Shown here: one piece after another, positions 23,601-35,312 of the stretch
Layout: every line of letters begins with the position of its first letter
How positions within the stretch are numbered: the stretch's first letter is position 1
NCBI RefSeq assembly: GCF_004193775.1
Contig: NC_041008.1
Coordinates: forward strand, 15,953,731 to 16,017,730
DNA length: 64,000 bases
Direction of reading: 5' to 3'
DNA from: Glycine soja
Taxonomy: Eukaryota; Streptophyta; Magnoliopsida; Fabales; Fabaceae
Translations under genes and position numbers: made by a program
Notes under the pieces: generated by a model
What the model saw: the letters and a program-made list of their open reading frames with translations, nothing else
Databases searched by the model: none
Told to the model about the DNA's origin: nothing

Positions 23601-25328
23601 GCGCAATCACAATAATAACCTATCCATAATGATCATTGTGGGTACTTTCATTTTATATCATTTCCCAAAACTTTTTTTTTTGTCTAATTGGTCCTTAAGA
23701 TAATAATAATAATCTATTACAATAATAAAAATATATTCTCTTTAGTATACATTACCGACACGCCATTGGTTGGACTGAAACTAAACTTAAATTTTTATAG
23801 CAAAATTTCATATTCACACACCATTTAGGTAAAAAAGAAATGATTGACAAGAGATTCTACTAAAATAATCACTAGTCTAGGTTCTTAATTTGATAGAAAG
23901 TAAACATCAATATCATAATAAAAAAAAAAATCCTATTTGACACATTCCATTTAATGGCCCCTATCGAAAAAAGTATAAACACAACAAATATTATAAAATA
24001 TAACTCTTGAGTCACCATAACTATTTACATCTCTCAATTATTTTTTTATCGAAAAAATTACAGACACAAAAAATATTATAAAATATAACTCTTCAGCCAC
24101 CATAACTATTTACGTCTCTCAATTATTTTTTATTTACTAAAAAATAAAAAATTACACACAAACAAATATAATAATACCTGAATTTCTGTCCGTAATAATA
24201 ATAATAATGACAAAAGTTATAATTATAGTTTCATATATAATTTTTTTTCTTTATGTTATAAATTGAAAAATAATTTTTGGACCTTAAATAAACAGATACA
24301 TTAATAGTAATCTACATTAATATCTATGATTAATGGATTAAATTTATACGAAGTGTGCGGACAAAGTCTAAGGCAGTTTATCCTTCAGCTTGACTTGTTA
24401 CCTCTCTCTCCCTTATGAAGTTTCAATTCTCAACCACATCGTTTAAGAAAAGGACAGTGGTTAAGCACACAACTCATCATTACTTTAAAGCATAGTTCAT
24501 TTTAATGTTATTGTCAGAAAGACATGTGTCGAGTAATAAGGTTATGCATAAGATATTCCACTTTGGTTTCTAATTATAAACAAGACAGCAGAACACACAT
24601 AAGTAAAATGTGATTGGCTTTTTTAGTTGTCTTTTTACTGTTGTCATTTTCCCTAAAGAATGTTTATCCACACTAGTGCTTTTTATTCACGTCCTAAGCC
24701 AAACTTAAAAGAAGGACAATGATTAGGTGCATTAGTTACTCGACCCATTAAAAGAAGTGAAACAATCAAAATAAAATAAAGTGTGCTTCTTTTCTACTGC
24801 TTGAGAAGCAAAATGTTAAAAATAATTGTTCAAAGAATTTTCTTCATATGTTTAAACTTAAAATAGATATTAGAGACTATTTAATTTTAATGAAAATGAT
24901 TACAAAATGAGTTTTCATAGATAAAAGATAAATGATGAATTTGATCTTTGAAAAGTGAAAATATAAGACGCTATCAATAGTCATTAGAATTAATAACAAA
25001 AAGATATCTATATTTTTTTATGCTATCACTTTAGTTTCTAAATTTAATTATTTATTATTATTTTAATCTCTAAAAACATATTAATATTATCACTTAAATC
25101 ACATCGGTTACCTTTTTGAATTTGGACTATATTTTTCAAGGATTTTTTTTTGTCATTTAATTTTATTACTTTTGAATTATGTGTTTTAACTTTTAAGTAT
25201 TGTGACAATTAATGAGTGACAAATCTTAAAAAAAAATCACTGAGTGACAAATTAGATTGACAAATTAGATTTTATTTAAAATGTTTTGGGTGAAAGTTTA
25301 AGACAATATACTCTATTTTTATGATATA
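20660..25328. other. Gene-free region between the MULE-like element and the Helitron
   Basis: About 4.7 kb without a convincing gene. Poly-A and poly-T tracts occur near 21710, 22498-22515 and 23213-23223. A G-box-like CACGTG lies at about 23348 in a slightly GC-richer patch (23280-23430), without an associated ORF I can recognise. A GTGGTGGTGGTGGTG run lies near 23550. An 85-bp tandem duplication is listed separately. Confidence 0.4.
23964..24133. repeat. 85-bp tandem duplication
   Basis: The block containing TATTATAAAATATAACTCTT, GTCACCATAACTATTTAC and TCTCTCAATTATTTTTT occurs twice with an 85-bp offset (TAACTCTT at 24001 and 24086). It differs by a few substitutions. No coding content. 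Confidence 0.7.
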
Positions 25329-25357
25329 CTAGTCGGTAACCCGTGCATACGCACAGG
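25329..25357 (-). other. Helitron 3' terminus: hairpin plus CTAG
   Basis: The minus strand has a 7-bp stem (one G-T wobble) with loop GTAT, then ACCGACTAG-type sequence ending in CTAG at 25329. This hairpin is the presumed rolling-circle termination signal of Helitrons. Confidence 0.9.
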
Positions 25358-25548
25358 TCTTTCGCTAAATGATTTTCGATGGATGAATAAAAAGAAAGAT
25401 ATTGTAAAAAGACAAAAGGAATAACATTCATATTAAAGAGTTCTAAATAGTAGAGTTGATCGATTGTCAAATTTTTAGAAGATAAATATAAAGACGTTGG
25501 AAACAAACATAAGTAACATTGTTTTGCAAAATAACACAATAGGTTTTC

Positions 25549-26229
25549 CTAATCTATGTCGTTGTCATCCCAATCAATTGCACGTCTAATAACAACTTCC
25601 CAGATTTTTTCAGCACGCCTATAGTAGAATGAGAGTTCGTTTCCATGGCTAAAATCACCTTCTTGAAAGAATTTATACCAAGGCTGAGTGATATACTTAT
25701 CACCAATTCCCTTGTCAAGCACAACTACATTCCATTGCAGTGGAGGTCCGAATATTCTCAAAATTGTCATGTGATCACCACAGTGGATTAGGCATTGTGT
25801 GATAGAGGGTGGAAGTTGCTATAGGGAAAAAAAAGAGTTAGGCATTGAAATTAATATTTGTATAGAAGATATAAACGGATATGAATATTTTACCAGTGGA
25901 TATGGTGCCCCTAGCATTGATTGGGTGATTTCATAGGTCCAAATATGTTTCCTTGATGCGCGGCGTCTTTTGCATGTCTGTTGGTGTAATGGTGGAGTGA
26001 AGTGGAGGTCAAATTTTGAGTGGTGGTCACAGGCTAGGAAATTTATGATCACTGATTCATAAATCTGCAATTCTGTCCTCAATCTTGTTAGGCCATCAGC
26101 AAAGTAAAGTTTGCCCTTGTGTTACCTGACTTGAATTTTGTAAGTTGCCCCATCATATTTAAACTCTACAATTTCTGGATAATTAGGTAGCCATTGCCGC
26201 TTATAAAAACCTGGTATTTCTATGGCATC
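25549..26229 (-). pseudogene. B3-like DNA-binding-domain gene fragment inside the Helitron
   Basis: Two joined minus-strand exons. Exon A (26229-25894) follows a good acceptor (TTTTTCCCCTTGCAG) and reads DAIEIPGFYKRQWLP, then KYDGATYKIQV, then GKLYFADGLTRL and FDLHFTPPLHQQTCKRRR. The intron 25893-25819 (GTAAAA...CCCTATAG) joins in phase 0 to exon B (25818-25549, 89 codons). Exon B contains QPWYKFFQEGDFSHGNELSF and WEVVIRRAIDWDD before a TAG. The pattern (IP..F..RWLP / LYFADG / W..F....DF..G.ELSFYYR) looks like one or two divergent B3 pseudobarrel domains of a plant REM-type protein. An in-frame TAA at 26122-26124 breaks exon A. A weak further exon may lie at about 26330-26400. B3 genes are not part of the core Helitron set, so capture is inferred. 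B3 assignment is moderate. Confidence 0.55.
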
Positions 26230-26720
26230 CTGCAAGGGGAAAAAGTATTTTAAAAAGGAAAAACAATATCAAAAGCAGCAAAGGAAAAAGTATGGAAAGG
26301 AAGCATTTGATTTAACCTTGTCACAATGGAACGCAGCTTTAAATTGCAATATTAATGGTTGTCTGATAGCAGGGAATCTCAATTGCAATGCAATGAAAAA
26401 AAAGTGGAGTTAGCATTTAAAGAACATGTATATTGACCAATTTAATTGTCTGCAGGTCTAAATTGGGGTGTTGCTGCAATGTAGTAGTAATTGGATTTAA
26501 GAGTTGTAAATTAGGATAATCAAAATAACATAAGGGAAGATGGATATAATATAACACCTAAGAAATTGGATCCAAGACATGAAAATAAGCAATACAGAAC
26601 ATGTATAATTCATGCAGAGTAACGAAAGTAAAAGATCAAACCATGGGTGAAGAAAATAAAGCAGAGATAAGAAAATGCACCAAAAGCAAATACAACAGCA
26701 CCAAAAGTTCTTAATCATAG

Positions 26721-26964
26721 ATCATACGACCAAACAAATAAGAAAATTCACTTCATAATGCGAATTAAAGGCCAAAAGCAAGAAAGTTTGAAAGGACAGA
26801 ATCAACATTATAAAAAGAATATAACAGATGATGTATATCAGAGATCATATGACCGAACAAATAAGAAAATACACTTCATAACCCGAATTAAAGACCAAAA
26901 GCAAGAAAGTTTGAAAGGACAGAATCAGCATTATAAAAAGAACATAACAGATGATGTATATAAC
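26721..26964. repeat. 122-bp tandem duplication inside the Helitron
   Basis: Two copies offset by 122 bp (GATCATACGACC at 26721 and GATCATATGACC at 26843) share CAAAAGCAAGAAAGTTTGAA and AACAGATGATGTATAT. A third short match (TATATCAGAGATCATATGAG) occurs near 28330. The duplication creates a repetitive plus-strand frame with no domain. Confidence 0.8.
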
Positions 26965-27619
26965 CGAACAACTCTGAAGCTTAATACAATACTTGGAAAT
27001 AATGGTAATAGAATGCTACAAAATTTAATAGGCACTTAAAAAGGTTTAACTTAATCTTCTTTGTGTTTTGTTTAGGCTGGGGCATAATCAAACAGGATAC
27101 TGATAGACTGTTTTTTCCTATATGCATGATTCAAATGTTATTCTAGATGACATGCTACCTAGGGTCCATTGATAGTGACAATATAGTAGCATCATTTTAA
27201 ATTATTGGATAATTTTCACCACTCGTTAGCAATGAAGAAAACTAAATTAATATTTAAATTTCTTACTATCTATTTAACTATAGAATATCAGAACCATTGG
27301 AATAGGTTTTTGAATTAGTATCAACAAAATGTCAAAATAGAACATGCATTGCCATAAAAGCACAACATGAATGCAAAAAGTGTGAGGGGCAAAAATGTGG
27401 ATTTAAACGTTGCTAATATCTAAAGAGTAACATAGATGATAACGTAGTATGCAAGAAACCTAAGACAATGGGTACAAATAAATGAAGTAGAAGTAGGGAA
27501 AATTGAATTAGGGGTTTGGCACACGAAAGAAAGTTGAGTGAGACAATCATGGATTCAAAGGTAGAATTGTTCAATATGTCTGTCCTAAATTGCAATTGAG
27601 GTATTGGGTTTAGGCTTAC

Positions 27620-27664
27620 CTTGCTTGAGGCAGTCGATGAAGCGGAAGTCATGGTGCTAGTCAC
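27620..27664 (-). pseudogene. Possible first exon of the B3-like gene in the Helitron
   Basis: The minus strand has an ATG at 27664 opening MTSTMTSASSTASSK, followed directly by a consensus donor (AAG|GTAAGC, donor GT at 27619-27618). It is Ser/Thr-rich and lies upstream of the B3-like exons on the same strand, so it could be their first exon. The link across the 1.2-kb gap is inference. Confidence 0.35.
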
Positions 27665-28458
27665 TTTGAGAGAATGATTTGCTTAGAGTTGAAGTGGAGG
27701 TGGTAGAAAAAGAAACGGTGGTTTGATGATGTGAGGTAGTGGGTGATGGAAGGGTCATTGCTTTTGGGGGGTGTAAGTGGTGGCAAGTTAAGTTGTTTGG
27801 AAACTGTGGAGCATTGAATGTTACATTCAAAGATTGGACATGAATTGGCAGAATAATGAGTATGAAGGGTTGTGGTGGTGGAGGCAGGTGAAGAGGTATT
27901 TTTATTGCTGAATATAACAAAGAGGAAGTTAAATTTTTTTATTGTTATAAATACAATTTGCATTATCAGATGAATGACCTGTCTAATGTTGAAATCGGTA
28001 ATGATTTGGCAGAGATAATATTTTCCAATGGCAATTGATTATCTAACAAAAGAGAAATAGTTCTACTAAAAGAATAATAATAAGTGTATTATCCTAGGAA
28101 AACAACCAGAATAACATATAGAATTCATTTGCTGAATGGTAGTATTTAAATTGAGATAAGCATTTTATTTTCTTTCGTGCAATTCATGAAAGAAATGGTT
28201 AATTTGGAGTTCATGAAAAGAGATGGAAATTTAAAATGCAGCAAATAAGAAAATGCACTCCATAATGGAAGACTGGTTTTTTGAAGTTGATGAATTATAG
28301 ATTGGCTCATTTGATGATGTTTTAACTGTATATCAGAGATCATATGAGTAAGAAGCAAATACTGTTGTGCTTAGAATTAAATTTGCAATCCCAAATAAAT
28401 TGGATTTACCTTTTAATATTTGTAAAGACCTCTTTGAAAACCACATTGGTGGTTGAAG

Positions 28459-31400
28459 TCATTTTTTTTTGTTCTGATCATGTATTAAAATTCGAAGTCC
28501 TTTCTTTGACTTGACCCTTGATGATGCAACATATAATTGACCATGTGAAAAAACTGGTTTTGGCAAGTAAAGTTCAACTAAAGATAGGGATTGTCCTTGG
28601 GATTTGTTAATTGTCATTGCATAAGAAAGCATTATTGGAAATTGTCTCCTCAATAGCTTAAAAGGTCATGGTGACTGTGAAGGTGACATAGACATTCGTG
28701 GGATATAAACATGATCTCCGATATTTGTCCCAGAAATTATGTCAGCTGCAATAACATGTTTTGCTAATCTTGTGATAATTAACCTAGTACCGTTACACAA
28801 CCCTTGAGTTTGGTCTAAGTTCCTTAATAACATTATAGGTGTTCCAATCTTGAGTTTGAGACAATGATTGGGTAAGCCAGATGTTGTCAATGAATTAAGA
28901 AATTTAGTTGTGAGTGAGCGGAAATGACAACTTTCAATGGTTTCGGATTTGTCAACTGAATCAGAGCTTAGATATTCCATTTGTTCACCTATCAATATTT
29001 TAGACATAAAAAGACAAGTTCATCAACCAAAAATGTAAAATCCAGGAAAGTTGACTAAAAGATGAAAATCAAAATAAGATAATTTAGTATATGATCACCT
29101 GATATCATTGTAAGCATATAATCATTAACTTGTTGTACTATTTCATTTGTAGAAGCTAATATTGCTCTGGTTTGGAAGTATTCATGATTATTGTGATGAT
29201 GAGATAGATCTGGGAATGTAGAGCTAATTATACTATGAATAGGATCGTTATATTCTGTGATTAATAGTTCATGTGGAATTTCAATAGTATCATAGCCATC
29301 ATTTTCATCTCCAATAATACCATCACCAATATCTGTAATCCATTGCGCAAAAGCCGCAGTTTCTTCTTGATCTGTTGCTTGCATGTTGTTTTGTAAGCGC
29401 ATGTTTTTTGTCAGTCTCATGATCTGACAATGATCCCATAGATAAGAGGAATTAATTGTTGCATTAACAATATCAGAGCGGCTGCCTCTTGGAATGACTG
29501 GCAGGATCTGTCGGAAATCTCCACCAAAGACCATGACTTTGCCTCCAAAGATTTTACTGTCCTTTGAGTTGTGTTTGATGATATCTCTAAGACTGTGATC
29601 AAGTGCCTCAAAACAGAATTTGTGAGCCATGGGTGCTTCATCCCAAATGATCAGACTCGTCTGATTTAATAGTTCAGCTAATTGAGTTCCTTGATGGATA
29701 TTGCATGTTGAGTCTTCAAAAACTGGAACTGGAATTTTGAATTTTGAATGTGCAGTTCTACCTCCAGGCAATAACAGAGAAGCTATGCTGCTAGAGGCTA
29801 CCATAGTTACAATTTTATTGTCAGCTCTTAGTGAACTTGCAAGTGTTTTCCAAATGTATGTTTTTCCTGTACCTCCATATCCATAGAGAAAAAACATACC
29901 ACCTTCATCTTTATTAACAACTTCAACAATCTGGTTGTAAATTGATGCTTATTCGTCTAGAATTATCGATATGTGGTGTTAGATTTAAAGAAAAATGAAT
30001 CAAGTTGAAATACTAATTTCTAGATGAGAAAAGCTAAGAAGGAAATGGACATAATAATTTTTAGAGGGGTAAATTGCTCTGTAGTTAATGTACCTGTCAT
30101 CTGAGAAAATAGATGTTCAAACTCTTATCTAAGTTCTTGATTTTTGTAATTGAGTTCAGCTAATATAAGGTTATTGTTTAGATAGGCTGGACAATTCGCA
30201 TCCTCTGGATATGGCATTGAAGGATAGTCTCTAAGTGATCTTTGATTTGCTTGCAGCAATTCTTCAATTTCAAGCAAGACCAGATTTTAAAGAGTTCTAT
30301 CATTAAGCTGTAATGCTAATACACAAAAGGGAAAAAAGTCAAATTATATGTCGTATCAATATTGATTTGTGTCATGGGAAATTAGCTCTAACTTGGACTT
30401 GTTGATGATTTTTTTATAATTATAGACAATGTCATCAGCCATCCAATGTCAAGTTTGGTCTCAAACTTGTTCAGGTTTGCTCATTGTTGCAATTAAAAGT
30501 AACAACACAAATAGCTTTCTTATATAATATGCTGAACCCCAGTATTTTGCTTCTTTTATTGCCTCAATGAATTCTTTATCATCTTGCAAAAATCCCATAG
30601 CAAAACATGCTTCTTTATATGTAGGATACTGAACATTATCAATTGTTCTTAAATCCTCAAATAAGGTAGGTCCTTTATAAACAGTAAGCATCATTCTCAA
30701 ATAAAATAATTCCCCTGTAATTGGTGGGACCCATAGTAATCTGCCAATGGTGTAGCCTTTCTTCCTAAGGTGCCAACATCTTTTCTTCTGATTGTATACA
30801 AACTTAGAAACAAATTCTGCATAAGTAAGATTTTTTCCTTCAACAGAATTTTGGTTGGTGTTCATCCATGAAATAAACTTTGAATCAGAGATACTTGGCT
30901 TAGACAATACATCATCAATATCATCATGGTCTTCATAGAGAACACTATGTTGGCCTGGAAGATGGAAGTGTAATCTTTCAACAACGGGTTTTCTGCCATG
31001 TATTGGAAACCCAAAGATTCTCCAAGTAGATTCACAGGGACATATGTATCTGTCAGGAAGATAGATGTAGCTATTAAAACAATGATCGTCAGATAAATTA
31101 GAGATCAAGTTTTAATAATACCTGCAATCTAGATATTCTTTGATCTCATCATTATGAGTGCCACCATTGTGAGTTTGATCATTATCTTCATGAATCAAAA
31201 CAGCAGTTACTCTATCATCTCTTGTTGATGTACTTAAATAAATATTTGATAGAAGTGCTTTGGTTACACCATTCAATATTGATATGTGCTTGGTATTTTC
31301 TGAGCAATCTTGGATTGTAAGGTACAATATACCTATTATCAATTATAACACCATTTTTCTCAATTGTGTGACCATTGTTTCTTCTACGATAAACCGAAAA

Positions 31401-33967
31401 ACCATCAGCATCTAAAACAATATACGACTGGAACATTTTAGGATAGAAACGACTGCACTTGCCTTTTTTCATGCATAGAGATCCAGGATCAAAGTTCCAC
31501 ATGGGCCATGAACCATATGGTTTTTTACTAATGAATGCAGTTCTGGATCATCTTGCTGTGAAGGTATCTCTGCTGATATAATTTGATCAATTTCATCCGA
31601 GGATGAGTATTTGTTATCAGGATGTAAAAAAAGCAACAAATGGACATGAGGCAGCCCTCGTTTTTGAAATTCTATTGTATACATATCTGCAATTTATTAG
31701 TAAGTCTGTTAATAGACAACAATTAAAGTTATTAGATATGGTTGTGTGCTTAATATTGACAGTGTAAAATAACAATGTCACACATAATATAAATTCACCA
31801 AACTTAGAATCAACTTACATGCAATAACTTTTCCTAGCATGTGATTCTTTGTCAAGTCCATAAGCATTTGTTCATACTTTAGTTTGAAGACTCTGGAGAT
31901 TATGTCTGGTCTGTCTGTCGCTTTCAGATTTAACGAATTCAACAATCTATGAATTTCAGGCCAGTTTGGATTGCAGGTTAAAGTAATAAACAAATTTGGG
32001 AAGCCCACATGGCTACATATGGCCATACCATCAAAATAAAGTTGATCCATATAGCAGGGACTGCCAACAAAGGTTGAAGGCAAAATGACTCATTTACCTT
32101 TATTTAGGCCTTTTGTGCTTCCATCATCCAATGACTGCTGTAAGCTGCAAAACTTGTCAACTCGAAGTTTTTTTTGGTTGTTTCTGATGTAAGAAAGCCT
32201 TTCTGATTCAACCATAGTATACCCCTCAACAACAAATTGTTGGAATAGTCTCCTAGAATTCAACAAATTTTTTTGACTCATTTGGTCTGCATTGTAGCCT
32301 GTAAGAAAATCACTCCCTCATTGTAAGACGATTTCTTTTCCTTTTCTTACCATCTGATGGACTACTATGTAGGATATAAGGTCTATATCCATCTTCCCCG
32401 TAAGAAAATAAGAGAGAGTATTGTAGAGCTAGATAGCTAGAATGTAATTCATGAATCCTTTGTAGTTATCCATGCTGAGTTTCAATAATAATATCTCTTT
32501 TTAAATTTGCATCAAAATCGCCTACTATTAGTGTTGTAACTTCTGGAACAGTAGGTACATTATATGTACGACCATTTTTTTCACGATTAGCAATCAATTT
32601 CAACTTGATATTATCCACTTGAGCATCTTGCAATCTATCTCTCGCCATCCTGAAATTTTTGCATGCACGTTGTATTCATCCAGCATCTCACTAAGCTGTG
32701 AAACAATGTGCTCTTGAATTTGATTATGTGGACTGTTGAGCAAAGCAAACAATTATATATATGATGATTGCAAGATTAGCAATGCAGAATAAACAATTGA
32801 AATATGTTAAAATGTAACATTGTTGATCAATGTTGTGCATTTATAATAATAACAATGAAAGACTAACTACCTTATTGCATTAATCCTATTCCGCACTTCA
32901 TTTTTTGTGTCAAAGATATACAATTGTGCAAATTTTGGTTCTTTCCCAGGAATTGGTAACATGTTACCTATTCTATGACATGGTTGACCTTGAATTCTTA
33001 TTGTAGGAGGTCCTCTTGAATGATTAATTGATTTGTCGAACTTAATACCAACAGAAGTAAAGGCAAACATCATGTTATATATCCTTATGTTCTGTTGGTA
33101 ATTTTTACTATTAGATGTACCATGATCATACAAAAGTTGGCAGAGATATTTAGGTGGATTTTGTAACAATGGAAGTTCAACTTTGCCACTTCCACAACAT
33201 AAACTGAATCTTGGATTCGTAGTTCTTTTATGTTTTGAGACTCTTTCATCATACCACATATTTGCATTACAGTGGCTACATTGCATGAGTTGGTCACCAA
33301 GATCAGAATACCCTGAAATTGTTTAATGACATATGGCAAAATGAGGTTGGTTATTGAAAATGTTTTAGGAAAACATGTAAATTAGAACACGATAAACAAA
33401 AGCAGTTCTGTACAGTGCAAGGTATTCGAGGCTAAGCTAATAACATAGTGTTTATGAATATTAATTGTTACCTTCTCTATTAATTGCAGGCTAATTAGCT
33501 GAGGACATATAGTTTGACTTTCAGGTGAAGAAACTGAAGCAGGGCCTATGAAAATTGCGTTTAGATCAGATTATAACATTATAATGTTGAGAATTAATTT
33601 GACAAAGTAGATTTTGATTGGTACCTTGTGTTAATTCAGAACTCTTATCCTCTGATGAATCATGAATATTAGCTAAAAAAGTGAATTAAATCTAAGTTTA
33701 GTGGAATCTATTTAATGTGGAATGGATTCCCATAATATTGAATGCACCTTACAACTTGGTTGTCTTTGTGTGAAAAAAAATGTGGATATTGTATTATTAA
33801 ATCAATAAAATAATTACAATTATTAACTGTAATTTGGAAGATAATATTTTGAATTGCTTACAATCAATATTTTGAGCCTGATCATTAACTTTGTGCTGCC
33901 TGATACCTTTTTTCTTTATCCTGGCTTGTGCTGTATCACTATGATTTGCATGCTGATGGTTATCCAT
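28459..33967 (-). pseudogene. Helitron Rep/helicase (RepHel) gene, disrupted
   Basis: Pieces in order on the minus strand: a possible N-terminal exon (33967, MDNHQHANHS...); a zinc-finger-like N-terminal region (33286-32867: MQCSHCNANMWYDER, FSLCCGSGKVELPLL, GPPTIRIQGQPCHRIG); Helitron_like_N (32281-31778: MDQLYFDGMAICSHVGFPNL, FITLTCNPNWPEI); the HUH motif GLPHVHLLLFLHP (near 31640); the two-tyrosine motif EYLDCRY split by a 72-bp intron (31121-31050); and a PIF1-type helicase (29897-28459) with Walker A GYGGTGKT, IIWDEAP, GDFRQILPV and the final [11 protein letters not shown]. Breaks: frameshifts near 31490 and 31220, TGA in place of Trp at 30461-30463, 30449-30451 and 28666-28668, and decay around 30300. 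The two halves make one rolling-circle transposase with endonuclease and helicase functions, here inactive. Exon borders not stated are approximate. Confidence 0.9.
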
Positions 33968-35312
33968 GTTCTTGATGCTTGTTGTTAATCTTGACTGAGT
34001 TATAAAATTTTTAGTGATTTCTTGTTGGAATGTTACAATACATGGTAAATTAAAATTCCAGAAGTCCATGGACATGCAGAAAATAAATGCTATTTCCAAT
34101 CGGACCAAGACATAACTTGACTAAAATGATCAATGTTGACAACTGGTTAAATGGATCATACTTTGATAAAAATGATTAGACATGCATGTATAGCCATGAT
34201 TATAGCCATGGTTTTGACGGCCACATTAAAACTTGAAAAGTAAGTAATAAACAGTAAGCATAAGGAAAAACACTAAAATTATGAATGCTGACAGCTAATT
34301 AAATGCACTAAAATGATTAGACATGCATTCATAGCCATTGTTATACCTATGCTTTGGCGCCATCGATAAGAAATCTGATATGGAAAATGTTATGGATGGC
34401 AGAAGTAGGATGTTAACCTAAGGAGAAATTGTTTTTTTTACTTGTCATATTAATTGTACATCATATTGAGGGATATGATGAAAGATGGAGTAAATTTATA
34501 AAATATCCGATTCTGCATTTGTTAAAGTTAAATCAAGCCAAAAATGCCATCTAAAATAACAAATGATGCTAAACGATGATTGATAATAAATAAACAGTTA
34601 ATTACATATCATTGATGATCCAAGATCATGTTTCTCAAGACTCGAAAGCTGATACTTTTGTCTTGGTGTGTATATTCTGTTGTTAGAAAATTAATCAGAT
34701 ATGAATGCTGGTTTAGTTGTCCCAGTGATCAATATTTCGTGGTAATTATTTCTAACATTTTAATTTGTTTCCTGTGAATACTTTGTGCGGAGACAATTAA
34801 GGATGTACACCTTAAAATCAGATGCTTTAATGACCCTCTAAAACTTTGATTGAAATTTAAGTTATCATGATTGTGAAGAACATGTTTTTTGAACTTTCTG
34901 TCTAGCAATTTGTGATTTGTATTTCCAAATCTTACTTGTTCTATCTCTCACGATATATTTGAATTCATAACATTTGCATAGGTATTGTATCAACTTTGAG
35001 AATTTGTCGAGTTTCTTGAAACATGCCTTTATAACCATTAATATAACCATGCTTTGTCCATATTTATTTTAACAATTGAACAAATAAGGATTTTGAAATA
35101 TAGTGCAATAATTAAGGTGACATCGGATAAACTACAGAACTAAAATCCCAGAATACTTGGATACAAAATAAGATTCAAATTTAAACAAAAGTTGTGATCA
35201 AAGTTTTAAAGGAACACCATGACAACAAAATTAAAGGTAGGAGCCAATTTACAATATACAAATAGCAGGGCAAAAAAAATTGTTCAGCACAACTTGCAAG
35301 CAACCAAATGCA

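Noticed and set aside
26758..27039. 93-codon plus-strand frame with a repeated peptide
   Set aside because: The repetition is explained by the 122-bp DNA duplication. No domain, and opposite to the Helitron genes.
27657..27963. Two ~90-100-codon Ser/Thr/Pro-rich minus-strand frames
   Set aside because: Low-complexity composition in different frames with no domain. More likely the 5' flank of the B3-like fragment.
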